Shown here in pieces: positions 26,592-35,652 of a stretch of 64,000 nt of DNA. This stretch comes from Telmatospirillum siberiense (lineage in GTDB: Bacteria > Pseudomonadota > Alphaproteobacteria > Rhodospirillales > Magnetospirillaceae): the NCBI RefSeq assembly GCF_002845745.1, contig NZ_PIUM01000027.1, positions 23,737 to 87,736 on the forward strand, in the 5' to 3' direction. The position numbers and the translations under genes were made by a program. How positions within the stretch are numbered: position 1 is the stretch's first letter; each line of letters begins with the position of its first letter. The notes beneath the pieces are model-generated. The model saw only the letters and a list, made by a program, of their open reading frames with translations. It did no database searches and was not told where the DNA came from.

Positions 26592-28055
26592 TTACCGCGC
26601 CATGCGGGCGATGGTCGCCGTGGTGCTGTGCCCCTCGGCCAACGTGGCCAGCACCACCTTGCCGCCCCATCCCTGGACCAGATCGGCACCCACCACCTGA
26701 TCGACCGTATAATCGGCCCCCTTCACCAGAACGTCGGGATGCAAGGCCGCGATCAGTTCGTAGGGCGTCTCCTCATCGAAGACGACCACCAGATCGACGC
26801 TGGCCAGCGAAGCCAGCACGGTGGCCCGCGAGGTTTCGGACTGCACGGGCCGGCTGTCGCCTTTCAGACGCTTGACCGACTGATCGCTGTTCAGGCCCAC
26901 CACCAGGCGATCACACTGCGCCCGCGCCTGGGAAAGCAAGGACACATGCCCCGGATGCAGAAGATCGAAGCAGCCGTTGGTGAACCCCACCTTCTGCCCC
27001 TTGTGGCGCCAGCGGGCCACCTGATCGATCGCCGCCGCCAGGGCGGCCACCTTGGACTCGACGATATTGCTCTCGGCCTGATGAAGGGAGGCGGCCAGAT
27101 CCGAGGCGTAAACCACCGCGGTGCCGACCTTGCCGACAACGATCCCGGCCGCCACATTGGCAAGCTTCGCCGCCTCGGCCAGCGAGGATCCGCTGGCGAT
27201 GGCGGCCGCCATGGCGGCCACCACCGTGTCGCCGGCGCCCGAGACGTCGAAAACCTCACGCGCCTCGGCCGGAAGATGATGCACGTCCCCCTCGCTGGTC
27301 ACCAGCGTCATGCCGTCCTGACTGCGGGTGACCAGGACGTTGGCGATGGCGCAATCGGCGATCAGCCGACGTGCCGCCGCGACGATCTCCACGTCGTCGC
27401 CCACCGGCAGCCCCGTCGCTTCGTGCAGTTCCTTGCGATTGGGGGTCACCAGCGTGGCGCCGGCATAAATCGAATAGTCGTTCCCCTTGGGATCGACCAC
27501 CACGGAGCGGCCGGCCTCGCGGGCGCCGTCGATCATCTCGCGGATCACCGCCTTGCTGAGCACGCCCTTGCCGTAATCGGACAAGACGATGGCCCCGACC
27601 TTCGGCAGAAGTTTCAGCGCGCCGCTGAGCAGGGTCGCCAGGCTCTGCTCGCTCAACGCCGTCGCCGTTTCCCGGTCGGCCCGCAACAACTGCTGACTGC
27701 CGGCGGAGAACCGGGTCTTGATGGTGGTTTGCCGGCCGGATTCGACGATAAGCAGAGGGTCGACTTCGGCGTGCTGTCCGACCAGCCGGCTCACCTCCCG
27801 TCCGGCCATGTCGTCGCCCACCAGCGAGACGAAATGGGGCGACGCCCCCAGGGCCACCAGATTGCGCACCACATTGCCGGCGCCGCCCAGCATGGCGGTC
27901 TCGCGGCGCACCCTCAACACCGGTATCGGCGCCTCCGGCGAAATGCGTTCGACATCCCCATAGACGAACTGATCGAGCATCACGTCACCGATGCAAAGAA
28001 TGGGGACCTGCTTCAAGGCATGTACGCGGGCGGCAAGAGCGGAAAGATCGGTCAT
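26592..28055 (-). CDS. hldE: Bifunctional heptose-7-phosphate kinase / heptose-1-phosphate adenylyltransferase
   Basis: Two steps of ADP-heptose synthesis for lipopolysaccharide core. The N-terminal ribokinase-like domain (about residues 1-320) has [16 protein letters not shown] and [14 protein letters not shown] near 270. The C-terminal nucleotidyltransferase domain (about 345-487) has [16 protein letters not shown], the HxGH-type signature. At 487 residues it is the full fused enzyme found in E. coli. It would supply the donor for the GT9 enzyme at 12851-13783. Confidence 0.95.
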   Translation of the reverse strand: MTDLSALAARVHALKQVPILCIGDVMLDQFVYGDVERISPEAPIPVLRVRRETAMLGGAGNVVRNLVALGASPHFVSLVGDDMAGREVSRLVGQHAEVDPLLIVESGRQTTIKTRFSAGSQQLLRADRETATALSEQSLATLLSGALKLLPKVGAIVLSDYGKGVLSKAVIREMIDGAREAGRSVVVDPKGNDYSIYAGATLVTPNRKELHEATGLPVGDDVEIVAAARRLIADCAIANVLVTRSQDGMTLVTSEGDVHHLPAEAREVFDVSGAGDTVVAAMAAAIASGSSLAEAAKLANVAAGIVVGKVGTAVVYASDLAASLHQAESNIVESKVAALAAAIDQVARWRHKGQKVGFTNGCFDLLHPGHVSLLSQARAQCDRLVVGLNSDQSVKRLKGDSRPVQSETSRATVLASLASVDLVVVFDEETPYELIAALHPDVLVKGADYTVDQVVGADLVQGWGGKVVLATLAEGHSTTATIARMAR

Positions 28056-28253
28056 ATCGATTACGTCCCGGCAAAATGATGTGTCGGTTGGCTAACCCAA
28101 GCGGAAGCCGGTTGCAAGGGGATTGGCGCGGCAGGTGCCGACGATGATTCTCCTCTGGTTGACCCGAGTGTGCAATGCTATCTCTAGATCGGGGTTCGCC
28201 CGCATCTGGAAACGACGCGGCTGGACTTAGGGAATGGGGCGAAAGGTGACGTG

Positions 28254-29621
28254 ATGAATATGCCGGTTCCGGGAGCGGATGGCCCCGAAATCGTCACCCA
28301 GGAAAGTCTTTTGCTGGGGGCTGCGGAGAGAATTGCCCGAATTCGCGACGGCCGGGTGGCGGTCCATCTTCACCTGTCGCGGTTGAAGCCGCAGAATCGC
28401 CAGGATGGCCAGATTCGCATCGCCTACCGCATGCTCGAACCGATGGTCAACGCCTATCGCGGACAGATATTCCTGTTGGGAACATCGGACATCGTCTTCC
28501 TGCTGAAGGATCCCAACGCCACCGATGTCGAGAACATGGTCTACAAACTCCGCGCCCTGTTCTCGAAAGATCCCCTGACCTTCCGCGACGAGGGGGACGG
28601 TCGCGACAATTTCTGTTCCTGGTACGAACTAAGCGACAGCGGCGATTACGAGGCCTTCCTGGCCGTCGCCAGAGAGGCCACGGACGAGGCCCGCAAACGC
28701 ACCCGCGGAAAAGTCGCCGCCCGCCCGGAACTCCCTCCCCTCGACAGCAAAGGGCTGGACGATCTTCTTACCCGTCTGGCCAAGATGAACGTCACCGGCC
28801 TGATTCGCCGCCAGTCCTCGATGATCGTCGGCAAGGACGCGAAAGCTCTCGTCTATTTTCAAGAATTCTTCGTGGCCATGGCCGAGTTGCAAAAGGCCCT
28901 GGCGCCGAACGTCAACCTGCTGGGCAACCGCTGGCTGTTCCAGCATTTGAGCCAGACACTCGATCTCAAGGTGCTGGGCGCGCTGGGCGAGATGACATTG
29001 CGCGCGAAGCCCAAGATCTACAGCCTCAACCTCAACATCACCACCATCGGCTCGAAAGCGTTCGAAGCCTTCGAGGCGGGCATTGCCGGCCAGGCTGAAA
29101 TCTCCGTCGAACTGCAGGTTCTCGACATCCTGGCCGATAGCCGCGGCTTCTTTGCCGCCCGCCAGCGTCTGCGCGACAAGGGGCATATGGTGGTGGTCGA
29201 CGGCCTCAATGAGCTGACCATGCAATTCATGGATATCTCGCAATTCGACGCCGATCTTTACAAGGTGACCTGGAGCCCGGACATGATGGAGGGCGAACAT
29301 GGCGCCGCCATGGCCGAAGCCATCGCCACTATCGACACCGACAAGATTCTGCTGGCCCGCTGCGATTCCGAAGCGGCCATCGGTTGGGGATTGAATCGCG
29401 GCATCGCGCGTTTCCAGGGCCGCTACGTCGATTCCATGTTATCCGCCTACACCATGCAAAGCTGCGACAAGGCGGGGGCCTGCACCCTGGCGCAATGCAC
29501 CGGCCGACATGCCGTGATCTCCGGCCCGCTGCGGGACGAATGCGGCAACAACGACATGCTCGATTCCTCGCCCGTGATGATGGCGCCGCGAGCGCGCGGC
29601 CAACAGGGAGGCGCCTCGTGA
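28254..29621 (+). CDS. Degenerate GGDEF/EAL-like protein, first of a paralogous pair
   Basis: A roughly 455-residue soluble protein with no signal peptide. The C-terminal half looks like an EAL fold that has lost its active site: IYSLNLNITTIG (strand of the SINLS type), VELQVLDILAD in the place of the E-x-T-E motif, RLRDKGHMVVVDGLNELTM in the place of the DDFGTG region, and ARFQGRYVDSM in the place of the final QGY motif. No catalytic EAL or DDFG residues remain. The N-terminal half (VNAYRGQIFLLGTSDIVFLL) could be a worn GGDEF-like domain. The next gene is a paralogue and overlaps by four bases. I infer a regulatory or binding role, possibly as a heterodimer. A GTG three bases upstream could also start it. 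Confidence 0.65.
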   Translation: MNMPVPGADGPEIVTQESLLLGAAERIARIRDGRVAVHLHLSRLKPQNRQDGQIRIAYRMLEPMVNAYRGQIFLLGTSDIVFLLKDPNATDVENMVYKLRALFSKDPLTFRDEGDGRDNFCSWYELSDSGDYEAFLAVAREATDEARKRTRGKVAARPELPPLDSKGLDDLLTRLAKMNVTGLIRRQSSMIVGKDAKALVYFQEFFVAMAELQKALAPNVNLLGNRWLFQHLSQTLDLKVLGALGEMTLRAKPKIYSLNLNITTIGSKAFEAFEAGIAGQAEISVELQVLDILADSRGFFAARQRLRDKGHMVVVDGLNELTMQFMDISQFDADLYKVTWSPDMMEGEHGAAMAEAIATIDTDKILLARCDSEAAIGWGLNRGIARFQGRYVDSMLSAYTMQSCDKAGACTLAQCTGRHAVISGPLRDECGNNDMLDSSPVMMAPRARGQQGGAS

Positions 29622-30904
29622 GTCCCTTTTTCGAACGTCCCCTGACCGAGCGTCAAAAGGAAATCGCCCAGCGGCTGCCGGCCGGGGAAGCCCTGCTGCT
29701 CGAATACCTGCATAAATTGGAACGGCATCGCCAGGGACGACGGGCCGTCATCGCCCGGCTCTCCAATCTACAGGCGGAGAACCGGCGGGAGCATCATATC
29801 CGCATCGCCGTCAACACCTTCGAACCGCTGGTCAAGCAGTTGAAGGGACAGATCTTCGCCCTGTCCAACGCCGACCTCATTTTCGTTTTCAAGGAAGTGG
29901 CGTTGCACGAGGTGGAAAGCATCATCGTCAAGCTGCGCTTCATGTTCGGCGACGATCCGGCGCTGGCCGACGAAGCCATCGGCGGACGGGCGGCCTTTTT
30001 CGACTGGTTCCTCCTCGAACGCGACTACGACAGCCTTTTGCACATGGCCCAGCGCATGACCAGCGACGAGGAACAACGCCGCACCCAGGAAATGCCGAAA
30101 GGCCAGCCGCCCATCGGCAACCGTCGGGTGGCCAGCCGTGGCGAGGCCTTGAGCGCCCAGATGCTGGCCAAGCTGGAAGAGGCTCTGGCCAGCGCCGACC
30201 TGGCCAACATGATGCGCCGTCAGGCGGTCTGCGCCATCGTCGGCAAGACCCCGCCGCAACCCGTCTTCAACGAGCTGTTCATTTCCATCGCCGATCTGCG
30301 GGAAACATTGCTGCCCACCGTCAACCTGGCGTCCAGTCCCTGGCTGTTCCAGCAGCTCACCGAAACACTCGACCGGCGCGTCCTATCGCTGCTCAACAAG
30401 CATGACGACCGCACGGTGGCCGGCGACATCAGCATCAATCTCAACGTCCAGACGCTGCTTTCTCCGGAATTCCTCGTTTTCGACGACAATATCAAAGCCA
30501 GCATGCGCGGCACCCAGGTACTCGAATTGCAGAAGGTGGACATCTTCGCCGACCTGGGCGCATTCCTTTTCGCCAGGGATTTCGCCCATGACCGTGGCTA
30601 TCGCATCTGCATCGACGGAGTGAATCTGGAGTCCCTGCCTTTCGTCGATCGCGGACGTCTGGGCATCGATCTGGTGAAGATCATCTGGGACCCGGCGATG
30701 ACCCAGGGCACCCTGCCGAACGGCGCGTCGCTCGAGGATTATGTCCGCCGCTGCGGACCATCCCGTTCCATTCTCTGCCGCTGCGACGCTCAGGACGCCA
30801 TCGATTTCGGCCAGTCGGTCGGCATCACCCTCTTCCAGGGACGCCACGTCGAATCGCTGTTGGCCGCCAATGCCGGTAAACGGGGCGGTTTGCGCAGACG
30901 CTAA
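29618..30904 (+). CDS. Degenerate GGDEF/EAL-like protein, second of a paralogous pair
   Basis: A 428-residue protein colinear with its upstream neighbour: VKQLKGQIFALSNADLIFVF matches VNAYRGQIFLLGTSDIVFLL, PTVNLASSPWLFQQLTETLD matches PNVNLLGNRWLFQHLSQTLD, and GITLFQGRHVESLL matches GIARFQGRYVDSML. As in the first protein, the EAL catalytic residues are absent. The start is the GTG at 29618, inside the stop of the first gene (GTGA), with AGGGAG seven bases ahead, so translation is coupled. No output domain is fused. Function unknown. Confidence 0.65.
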   Translation: MSPFFERPLTERQKEIAQRLPAGEALLLEYLHKLERHRQGRRAVIARLSNLQAENRREHHIRIAVNTFEPLVKQLKGQIFALSNADLIFVFKEVALHEVESIIVKLRFMFGDDPALADEAIGGRAAFFDWFLLERDYDSLLHMAQRMTSDEEQRRTQEMPKGQPPIGNRRVASRGEALSAQMLAKLEEALASADLANMMRRQAVCAIVGKTPPQPVFNELFISIADLRETLLPTVNLASSPWLFQQLTETLDRRVLSLLNKHDDRTVAGDISINLNVQTLLSPEFLVFDDNIKASMRGTQVLELQKVDIFADLGAFLFARDFAHDRGYRICIDGVNLESLPFVDRGRLGIDLVKIIWDPAMTQGTLPNGASLEDYVRRCGPSRSILCRCDAQDAIDFGQSVGITLFQGRHVESLLAANAGKRGGLRRR

Positions 30905-30905
30905 T

Positions 30906-30953
30906 GGTGAAAATCTGACGGATGGTGCCCCCGCCATCCGTCAGATTTTCACC
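30906..30953. terminator. Perfect 20-base hairpin after the EAL-like pair
   Basis: Arms 30906-30925 and 30934-30953 are perfect complements with an eight-base loop, starting right after the stop codon. Likely terminator or 3'-end stabiliser of the two-gene operon; the T-run is inside the arm (GATTTTC) rather than after it. Confidence 0.65.
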
Positions 30954-30966
30954 ACAATTCAATTAG

Positions 30967-31017
30967 TGGTGGTCCAACCCAGACGCTTGGTGCCCAAGCG
31001 TCTGGGTTGGACCACCA
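30967..31017. repeat. Perfect 24-base palindrome with 3-base centre
   Basis: Arms 30967-30990 and 30994-31017 pair perfectly around TGC. It stands 13 bases after the previous hairpin. The loop is too tight for a typical terminator, so cruciform formation, a protein-binding palindrome or a repeat-element scar are all possible. Confidence 0.85.
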
Positions 31018-31330
31018 GTCGGGCGCGTCATCTGTCCAGAGAGGGGGCACGACCGCGTTCCCTGACAACTTGGTCGATTTTCTCGCGGGGCGCTTGCCGC
31101 TTCTCGTCTTTTTCATCAATCTGCCGATTATCGGATGGTCCGTCGACCTGGTGGTTTCGTCCGTGGTCCTTGCGCGTCTATTATGTGACGCGGATAAAGG
31201 GCTTGTTCCTGGGAATGGGTGAATGACCGTACAGACGTCGATGAGAGCCCCCTGCCGCAAGGGGTGCCGCTGGCCGAACCCCTTGTGCCGGAAACCCAAC
31301 TGCCCATTGAAGGAAAAGGCGGAGAAACAG
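31018..31330 (+). other. Leader region of cobV, no gene recognised
   Basis: About 310 bases between the palindrome and cobV. Short frames on both strands have no recognisable content. The part from about 31195 has GGGAA, GGTGAA, a C-rich hairpin and CCGCTGG in the order seen in cobalamin riboswitches, but the most conserved core is not intact. I list it as a leader only. Confidence 0.4.
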
Positions 31331-32131
31331 ATGTCGGATGCCCTGCCACCGTCCTCCGCCGATCGGGAAAACGAAGCGGTGCGTCTTGGCCCGCTCGCCG
31401 CCTTCCACATGGCAATCAGTTTCCTGACCCGCCTCCCCCTCCCCAGTCCCCGCCATGTCGGCCCCGGCGCCTTGGCGAAATCCATGCACCTGTTTCCGCT
31501 GGCCGGCGTCGTGGTGGGCGCGACAGGCGCGCTGACTTACGCCCTGGCGTCGCTTCTGCTGCCGCCGCCGTTGTCGGCGCTGCTGGCGGTCGCAGCCACC
31601 GCGACCGTCACCGGGGCGATGCATGAGGACGGCCTTGCCGATATCGCCGACGGGTTCGGCGGTGGCGTCGATCGCGAACGCAAGCTCGCCATCATGAAGG
31701 ACAGCCGGTTGGGCAGCTACGGCGCCGTCGCTTTGCTGCTCGGCTTGTCGCTGAAAGCCTTCGCCCTGGCCGCACTGGCCTCGCCGGGCTGGGTGGCCGG
31801 CGCCCTGATCGCGGCCCATGCCCTGGGCCGGGCGGCCATTCCGCTGACCATGCAATTACTGGCCCCCGCCCGGGAGACCGGATTGGGGGCCACGGTCGGC
31901 ACGCCGTCGATCAGTACGGCGGGTATCGGAGCCACGCTGGCCCTGCTGATCGCCGCCGCCGCATTGCCGGCGGGCGCCGCTTTCGCCGCCTGCATGGCGG
32001 CCCTGGTGGCGACGCTGGGCGTCGCCTGGCTGGCCTGGCGCCAGATCGGCGGGCAGACCGGCGACGTGCTGGGAGCCACCGAGCAGGTGGCCGAGATCGC
32101 CGTCCTGCTGGCGGCGGTTGCCTTCCGATGA
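31331..32131 (+). CDS. cobV: Adenosylcobinamide-GDP ribazoletransferase (cobalamin synthase)
   Basis: Inner-membrane enzyme (CobS in E. coli naming) that joins adenosylcobinamide-GDP and alpha-ribazole in the last stage of B12 synthesis. The N-terminal [10 protein letters not shown] motif and the [18 protein letters not shown] metal-binding segment are diagnostic, followed by [16 protein letters not shown] and several hydrophobic helices. The ATG at 31331 (266 residues) has GGAGA just upstream. It overlaps cobC by four bases. Confidence 0.94.
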   Translation: MSDALPPSSADRENEAVRLGPLAAFHMAISFLTRLPLPSPRHVGPGALAKSMHLFPLAGVVVGATGALTYALASLLLPPPLSALLAVAATATVTGAMHEDGLADIADGFGGGVDRERKLAIMKDSRLGSYGAVALLLGLSLKAFALAALASPGWVAGALIAAHALGRAAIPLTMQLLAPARETGLGATVGTPSISTAGIGATLALLIAAAALPAGAAFAACMAALVATLGVAWLAWRQIGGQTGDVLGATEQVAEIAVLLAAVAFR

Positions 32132-32754
32132 CCGAGACGCCCTTGCCTTCCGCCTCGAACAGCCGCTGGTGGTGGTTGCGTCATGCCCCGGTGCCCGATC
32201 CGGAGGGACGCATTTCCGGACGCCTGGACCTGCCTTGCGACACGTCCGACAGCGAATGGTTCGCCATTCTCGCCAACCGTCTGCCGCGCAACGCCGTTCT
32301 CGTGGAAAGCGGCCTGATCCGCTGCGGCCAGACCATCGGCGCCCTGGAAGCCGCGGGTCTTCCCCTGCCACCCGCCCACATCGAAGCCGATCTGGCCGAA
32401 CAGGACTTCGGGCGCTGGCAAGGTCGGGCCTGGAGCACCCTGGCCGCGGCCCAGGATCCGGACCTGGAGAATTTCTGGCAGAATCCCGCCAGTGCCACGC
32501 CTCCGGGCGGAGAAAGTTTTTCTTCGGTGATCGAACGGGTGCGCCCGGTGATCGAACGCCTGTCCTCCGACTGGGCCGGGCGCGACATCCTGGCCGTCGC
32601 CCACGCCGGAACCATCCGCGCCGCCCTGGCCATCGCCCTCGACATCTCGCCCGAAGCGGCGCTTTCCTTCGTTATCGAACCGCTGTCCCTGACCCGCATC
32701 GACGCGGTCGACACCGGCTGGCGGGTCGCCGGGGTGAACTGGCTTCCGGCCTGA
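32128..32754 (+). CDS. cobC: Histidine phosphatase, probable alpha-ribazole phosphatase
   Basis: A 208-residue phosphoglycerate-mutase-fold protein. The catalytic RHA(P) motif is at residues 18-21, [12 protein letters not shown] matches the family's E-x-FG-x-WEG-type segment, and the second catalytic His is in [12 protein letters not shown]. Overlap with cobV (ATGA) points to CobC, which removes the phosphate from alpha-ribazole-5'-phosphate. RHAP instead of RHG is a common variant in this family. Substrate assignment rests on the neighbour. Confidence 0.85.
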   Translation: MTETPLPSASNSRWWWLRHAPVPDPEGRISGRLDLPCDTSDSEWFAILANRLPRNAVLVESGLIRCGQTIGALEAAGLPLPPAHIEADLAEQDFGRWQGRAWSTLAAAQDPDLENFWQNPASATPPGGESFSSVIERVRPVIERLSSDWAGRDILAVAHAGTIRAALAIALDISPEAALSFVIEPLSLTRIDAVDTGWRVAGVNWLPA

Positions 32755-32792
32755 TCTTCCCGGGCGGCATTGGCTTCGGGACGCGCCGAGAA

Positions 32793-32850
32793 CGCCAACA
32801 CGGCGAGAATCACCATAAGAAGAACAACTCGCACGCGCTCACCCGCTCTC
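32793..32850 (-). repeat. Dispersed repeat of the 70-base family, copy 1
   Basis: Read on the minus strand, this segment shares GCGAGTTGTTCTTC, TGATTCTCGCCG and GTTGGC in order and spacing with 34738-34808, and more weakly with 63841-63910. It lies in the cobC-accA spacer. Confidence 0.6.
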
Positions 32851-32903
32851 CCGGTGCGAGGAAGGCTTTCCCCAATGCGCAGCCTGTGTTAAAAGCCCCA
32901 CCC

Positions 32904-33857
32904 ATGAACTTTCTCGATTTCGAAAAACCCATCGCTGAACTTGAGGGTAAGATCGAGGAGTTGCGTCATTTAAGCGACTCCGACGAGATCAATATCGCCG
33001 AGGAGATCAATCGCCTTCAGCTGAAGGTCGACAAGCTTCTCCGTGCCACCTACAGCAAGCTCAGCCCCTGGCAGAAGTCGCAGGTGGCCCGCCACCCCGA
33101 CCGGCCGCACCTGTCCGACTACATCGCCCGGCTGGTCTCGGACTTCACGCCCCTGGCCGGCGACCGCTCCTTCGCCGACGACAAGGCGATCATAGGCGGA
33201 TTGGGCCGTTTCCGCGGGCAGTCGGTGATGGTCATCGGCCATGAGAAGGGCCACGACACCGAATCGAGGGTTCTCCACAATTTCGGGATGGCCAAGCCCG
33301 AGGGCTACCGCAAGGCCCGCCGTCTGATGGAAATGGCCGACCATTTCCGCATTCCGGTCCTCACGCTGGTCGATACCGCCGGAGCCTATCCCGGCGTCGA
33401 CGCGGAGGCACGCGGCCAGGCCGAGGCCATTGCCCGGTCGATCGAAACCTGCCTCGATATCCGTGTCCCCCTGATCTCGGTGATTATCGGGGAAGGCGGC
33501 TCGGGCGGCGCCATCGCTCTCGCCGCCGGCAATGTCGTGCTGATGCTGGAGCATGCCATCTATTCCGTCATCAGTCCGGAAGGCTGCGCCTCGATTCTCT
33601 GGCGCAGCGGCGACGCCGCCAAGGACGCCGCCGAGGCGCTGCGCCTCACCGCGCAGGATCTCCACGCCCTTGAGGTGATCGATGAGATCGTGCCGGAACC
33701 GTTGGGCGGCGCCCATCGCAATCCGGAAGTGACCATCTCGACCCTGGGCGACCATATCGAACGCTCGTTGAAGACGCTCTGCCTGATCGAGGGGGGCGTG
33801 CTGAGGGCACGGCGGCGGGAAAAATTCCTCGCCATGGGCAAGGTCGGCCTCTCCTGA
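32904..33857 (+). CDS. accA: Acetyl-CoA carboxylase carboxyltransferase subunit alpha
   Basis: Subunit of the carboxyltransferase that makes malonyl-CoA for fatty-acid synthesis. The 317 residues are normal length. The N-terminal helices ([20 protein letters not shown]) lead into the crotonase-like fold with [16 protein letters not shown] and [15 protein letters not shown], where the backbone stabilises the enolate, and [11 protein letters not shown] near the C-terminus. The start is set by that conserved N-terminus. It acts with AccD, which is not in this window. Confidence 0.97.
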   Translation: MNFLDFEKPIAELEGKIEELRHLSDSDEINIAEEINRLQLKVDKLLRATYSKLSPWQKSQVARHPDRPHLSDYIARLVSDFTPLAGDRSFADDKAIIGGLGRFRGQSVMVIGHEKGHDTESRVLHNFGMAKPEGYRKARRLMEMADHFRIPVLTLVDTAGAYPGVDAEARGQAEAIARSIETCLDIRVPLISVIIGEGGSGGAIALAAGNVVLMLEHAIYSVISPEGCASILWRSGDAAKDAAEALRLTAQDLHALEVIDEIVPEPLGGAHRNPEVTISTLGDHIERSLKTLCLIEGGVLRARRREKFLAMGKVGLS

Positions 33858-34002
33858 TTTTCCATCGGGTTCCGTTGGCGGGATGATGGTTTGGCGTCGT
33901 GATTACACCTGGTGCGGTCACGACGCCCGAAAGCCATTCCATCCGGATGCGGCAATCGCCATATGACGGTGATTGTCGATGCAATCCGGAAAGGACTTTT
34001 TC

Positions 34003-34692
34003 ATGTCTTCTGTGACGCGACGCCATTTCATCACGATGGCCGCGGCCGGCTGCGTTGCCGCCGGCGGCATCACCACGCCGCATGCGGGATTCGCGGCAGC
34101 GGCCCCGTTCGTCCAACCGCCCCTGCCCTTCTCCGACACGGCGCTCGCCCCCGTCATTTCCGCGCAAACTGTTCAATTCCATTACGGAAAGCACCATGCC
34201 GGCTATTTCGCCCAGCTCAATCAACTGACCGCCAATACGCCCTTCGCCGAAATGACCCTGGAGCAGGTGGTGATCAAATCCGCCAGCGGCCCGGATCCCC
34301 GCATTTTCAACAACGCCGCCCAGGCCGCCAACCATAACTTCTACTGGGAGGGCCTGAAGCCGGGCGGCTCGGCTCCCGGCGGTGCGCTCGCCCAGGCGAT
34401 CGAGCGGGACTTCGGCGATCTGAAATCCTTCAAGGACGCCTTCGTCACCCATGCCGTGGGATTATTCGGCAGCGGCTGGGCATGGCTGGTCGAAGACGGC
34501 GGCAAACTCGCCCTCTTTGACGGCGGCAACGCCGATACGCCGCTTGCCCATGGCAAACGCCCCCTGGCCGTGGTCGACGTCTGGGAGCACGCCTACTATC
34601 TGGACTATCAGAACCGCCGGGCCGACCATGTCCGGGCGGTGGTCGACACCCTGATCAACTGGGATGTGGTGCGCGATCGCCTGAGCGCATGA
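34003..34692 (+). CDS. Fe/Mn superoxide dismutase with twin-arginine signal
   Basis: Superoxide dismutase of 229 residues. The four metal ligands are recognisable: HYGKHHAGYF (first His), NHNFYWEGL (second His), and DVWEHAYYLDYQNRRADHV (Asp and His). The unusual feature is the N-terminus: SSVTRRHFITMAAAG with a following hydrophobic stretch is a Tat signal, implying export of the folded metalloenzyme to the periplasm, where most bacteria use a Cu/Zn enzyme. AAAGGA lies eight bases before the ATG at 34003. Metal preference (Fe or Mn) cannot be decided. Confidence 0.9.
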   Translation: MSSVTRRHFITMAAAGCVAAGGITTPHAGFAAAAPFVQPPLPFSDTALAPVISAQTVQFHYGKHHAGYFAQLNQLTANTPFAEMTLEQVVIKSASGPDPRIFNNAAQAANHNFYWEGLKPGGSAPGGALAQAIERDFGDLKSFKDAFVTHAVGLFGSGWAWLVEDGGKLALFDGGNADTPLAHGKRPLAVVDVWEHAYYLDYQNRRADHVRAVVDTLINWDVVRDRLSA

Positions 34693-34737
34693 AACGCCGG
34701 ATAGACCGCACCAACGCGGGCACCCTGGCGGGGTGAC

Positions 34738-34808
34738 CAGGGTAATCGGGTGAACGCGCGCGAGTTGTTCTTCCGAAAATGATTCTCGCCGCGTTGGCAC
34801 GTTGAGCG
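34738..34808 (+). repeat. Dispersed repeat of the 70-base family, copy 2
   Basis: About 80 percent identical by eye to 63841-63910 over its full length, ending in the same GTTGAGCG. After that point the two sequences have nothing in common. Confidence 0.75.
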
Positions 34809-34884
34809 CTCCGAAGCTTTAGCGGAGGCAGCCCGAGGCGGACGGATGTCCGCCGCCCGGCGCCTGAGGGACCAAGAATTTAAA

Positions 34885-34916
34885 CCAGGGTAATCGGGTG
34901 AACCCGATTACCCTGG
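34885..34916. repeat. Perfect 15-base palindrome with 2-base centre
   Basis: Arms 34885-34899 and 34902-34916 match perfectly around GA. The left arm also occurs in direct orientation at 34737-34751, at the front of the 70-base repeat. Confidence 0.8.
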
Positions 34917-35071
34917 CGGGGTGACGTTCTCGGCTGGCCAGAAACATAAATATCTAATATATTAGTACACATCAACCTTCGGTCGCCGCCGGCCGGCGAA
35001 ACGGCGGCACTTTGTGCTTTTTCATACGGAAATAAATCGACCATCGATCGATACAAGGGAGACTTCAGGAA

Positions 35072-35548
35072 ATGGCCAACATCCAATTCAATCCTTCCCG
35101 GCGAACCATGATCGCGGCACTCGGAGCCGCTTTCGTCGTGCCCGCCATGGGAGGAGCGGCCCAAGCCGCCGAGACATCCGCCGACACGGCGGCGGTCGCC
35201 AAGATCGTCGAGGTGCTGCGCGCGGCGATGGTCGCCGGCGACGGCAAGGTCTTGAAAGCCGTTCTGCATGATCGGCTGACCTATTCGCACTCGGACGGTC
35301 ACCTCCAGACCAAGGCGATGGTGCTCGACGAACTCGCCGGGAAGAACTCCTTCGCCTCGCTGGCCCTTTCCGACCAGACGATCGACGTTGTCGGCAACGT
35401 CGCCGTCGTCCGTCACATTTTCGATTCGGTCAACAATCTGCCGGAAGGCAAGACCAGTTCGGCGCATATCAAAGTGCTGCAGGTCTGGGTCAAAGCCGGA
35501 AAGGGATGGAAGCTTTTGGCGCGCGCCAGCACGCCGATCAAGGCCTGA
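35072..35548 (+). CDS. Tat-exported NTF2-like (DUF4440-type) protein
   Basis: A 158-residue protein with a twin-arginine signal (PSRRTMIAALGAAFVVPAMGG) and a cleavage region near AQAAE. The mature part has the cone-shaped SnoaL/NTF2 pattern: a first helix (LRAAMVAGDGKVLKAVLHDRLTYSHSDG) and strands ending in IKVLQVWVKAGKGWKLLAR. Such domains bind small ligands or act as isomerases, and no specific substrate is known. A terminator follows at 35610. It sits next to the Tat-exported superoxide dismutase, which hints at a periplasmic stress role. Confidence 0.75.
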   Translation: MANIQFNPSRRTMIAALGAAFVVPAMGGAAQAAETSADTAAVAKIVEVLRAAMVAGDGKVLKAVLHDRLTYSHSDGHLQTKAMVLDELAGKNSFASLALSDQTIDVVGNVAVVRHIFDSVNNLPEGKTSSAHIKVLQVWVKAGKGWKLLARASTPIKA

Positions 35549-35609
35549 TCCGTTAACAACGGCGCGGACATCAGAGGTCGGCGCCGCCGTCTTTCATCGG
35601 GGAAACTTC

Positions 35610-35652
35610 AAAGCCGCAGACAAGGCACAGTCCTTGGAGCGGCTTTTTTTTC
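35610..35652 (+). terminator. Intrinsic terminator after the NTF2-like gene
   Basis: Outer stem AAAGCCGC / GCGGCTTT plus an inner AAGG/CCTT pairing, ending in a run of eight T residues. Reads rightward. Confidence 0.85.

Larger units (their letters stand above)
34693..35071. other. Repeat-filled spacer between two exported-protein genes
   Basis: No gene is visible. The space holds the 70-base repeat copy (34738-34808), duplicated segments ACCCTGGCGGGGTGAC and CCAGGGTAATCGGGTGAAC, and a tight palindrome at 34885-34916. The 60 bases before the next gene are AT-richer and probably contain its promoter. Confidence 0.6.

Noticed and set aside
31007..31222. Short hydrophobic frame between the palindrome and cobV
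   Set aside because: Starts inside the palindrome arm, has no ribosome-binding site, and no resemblance to a known small protein.
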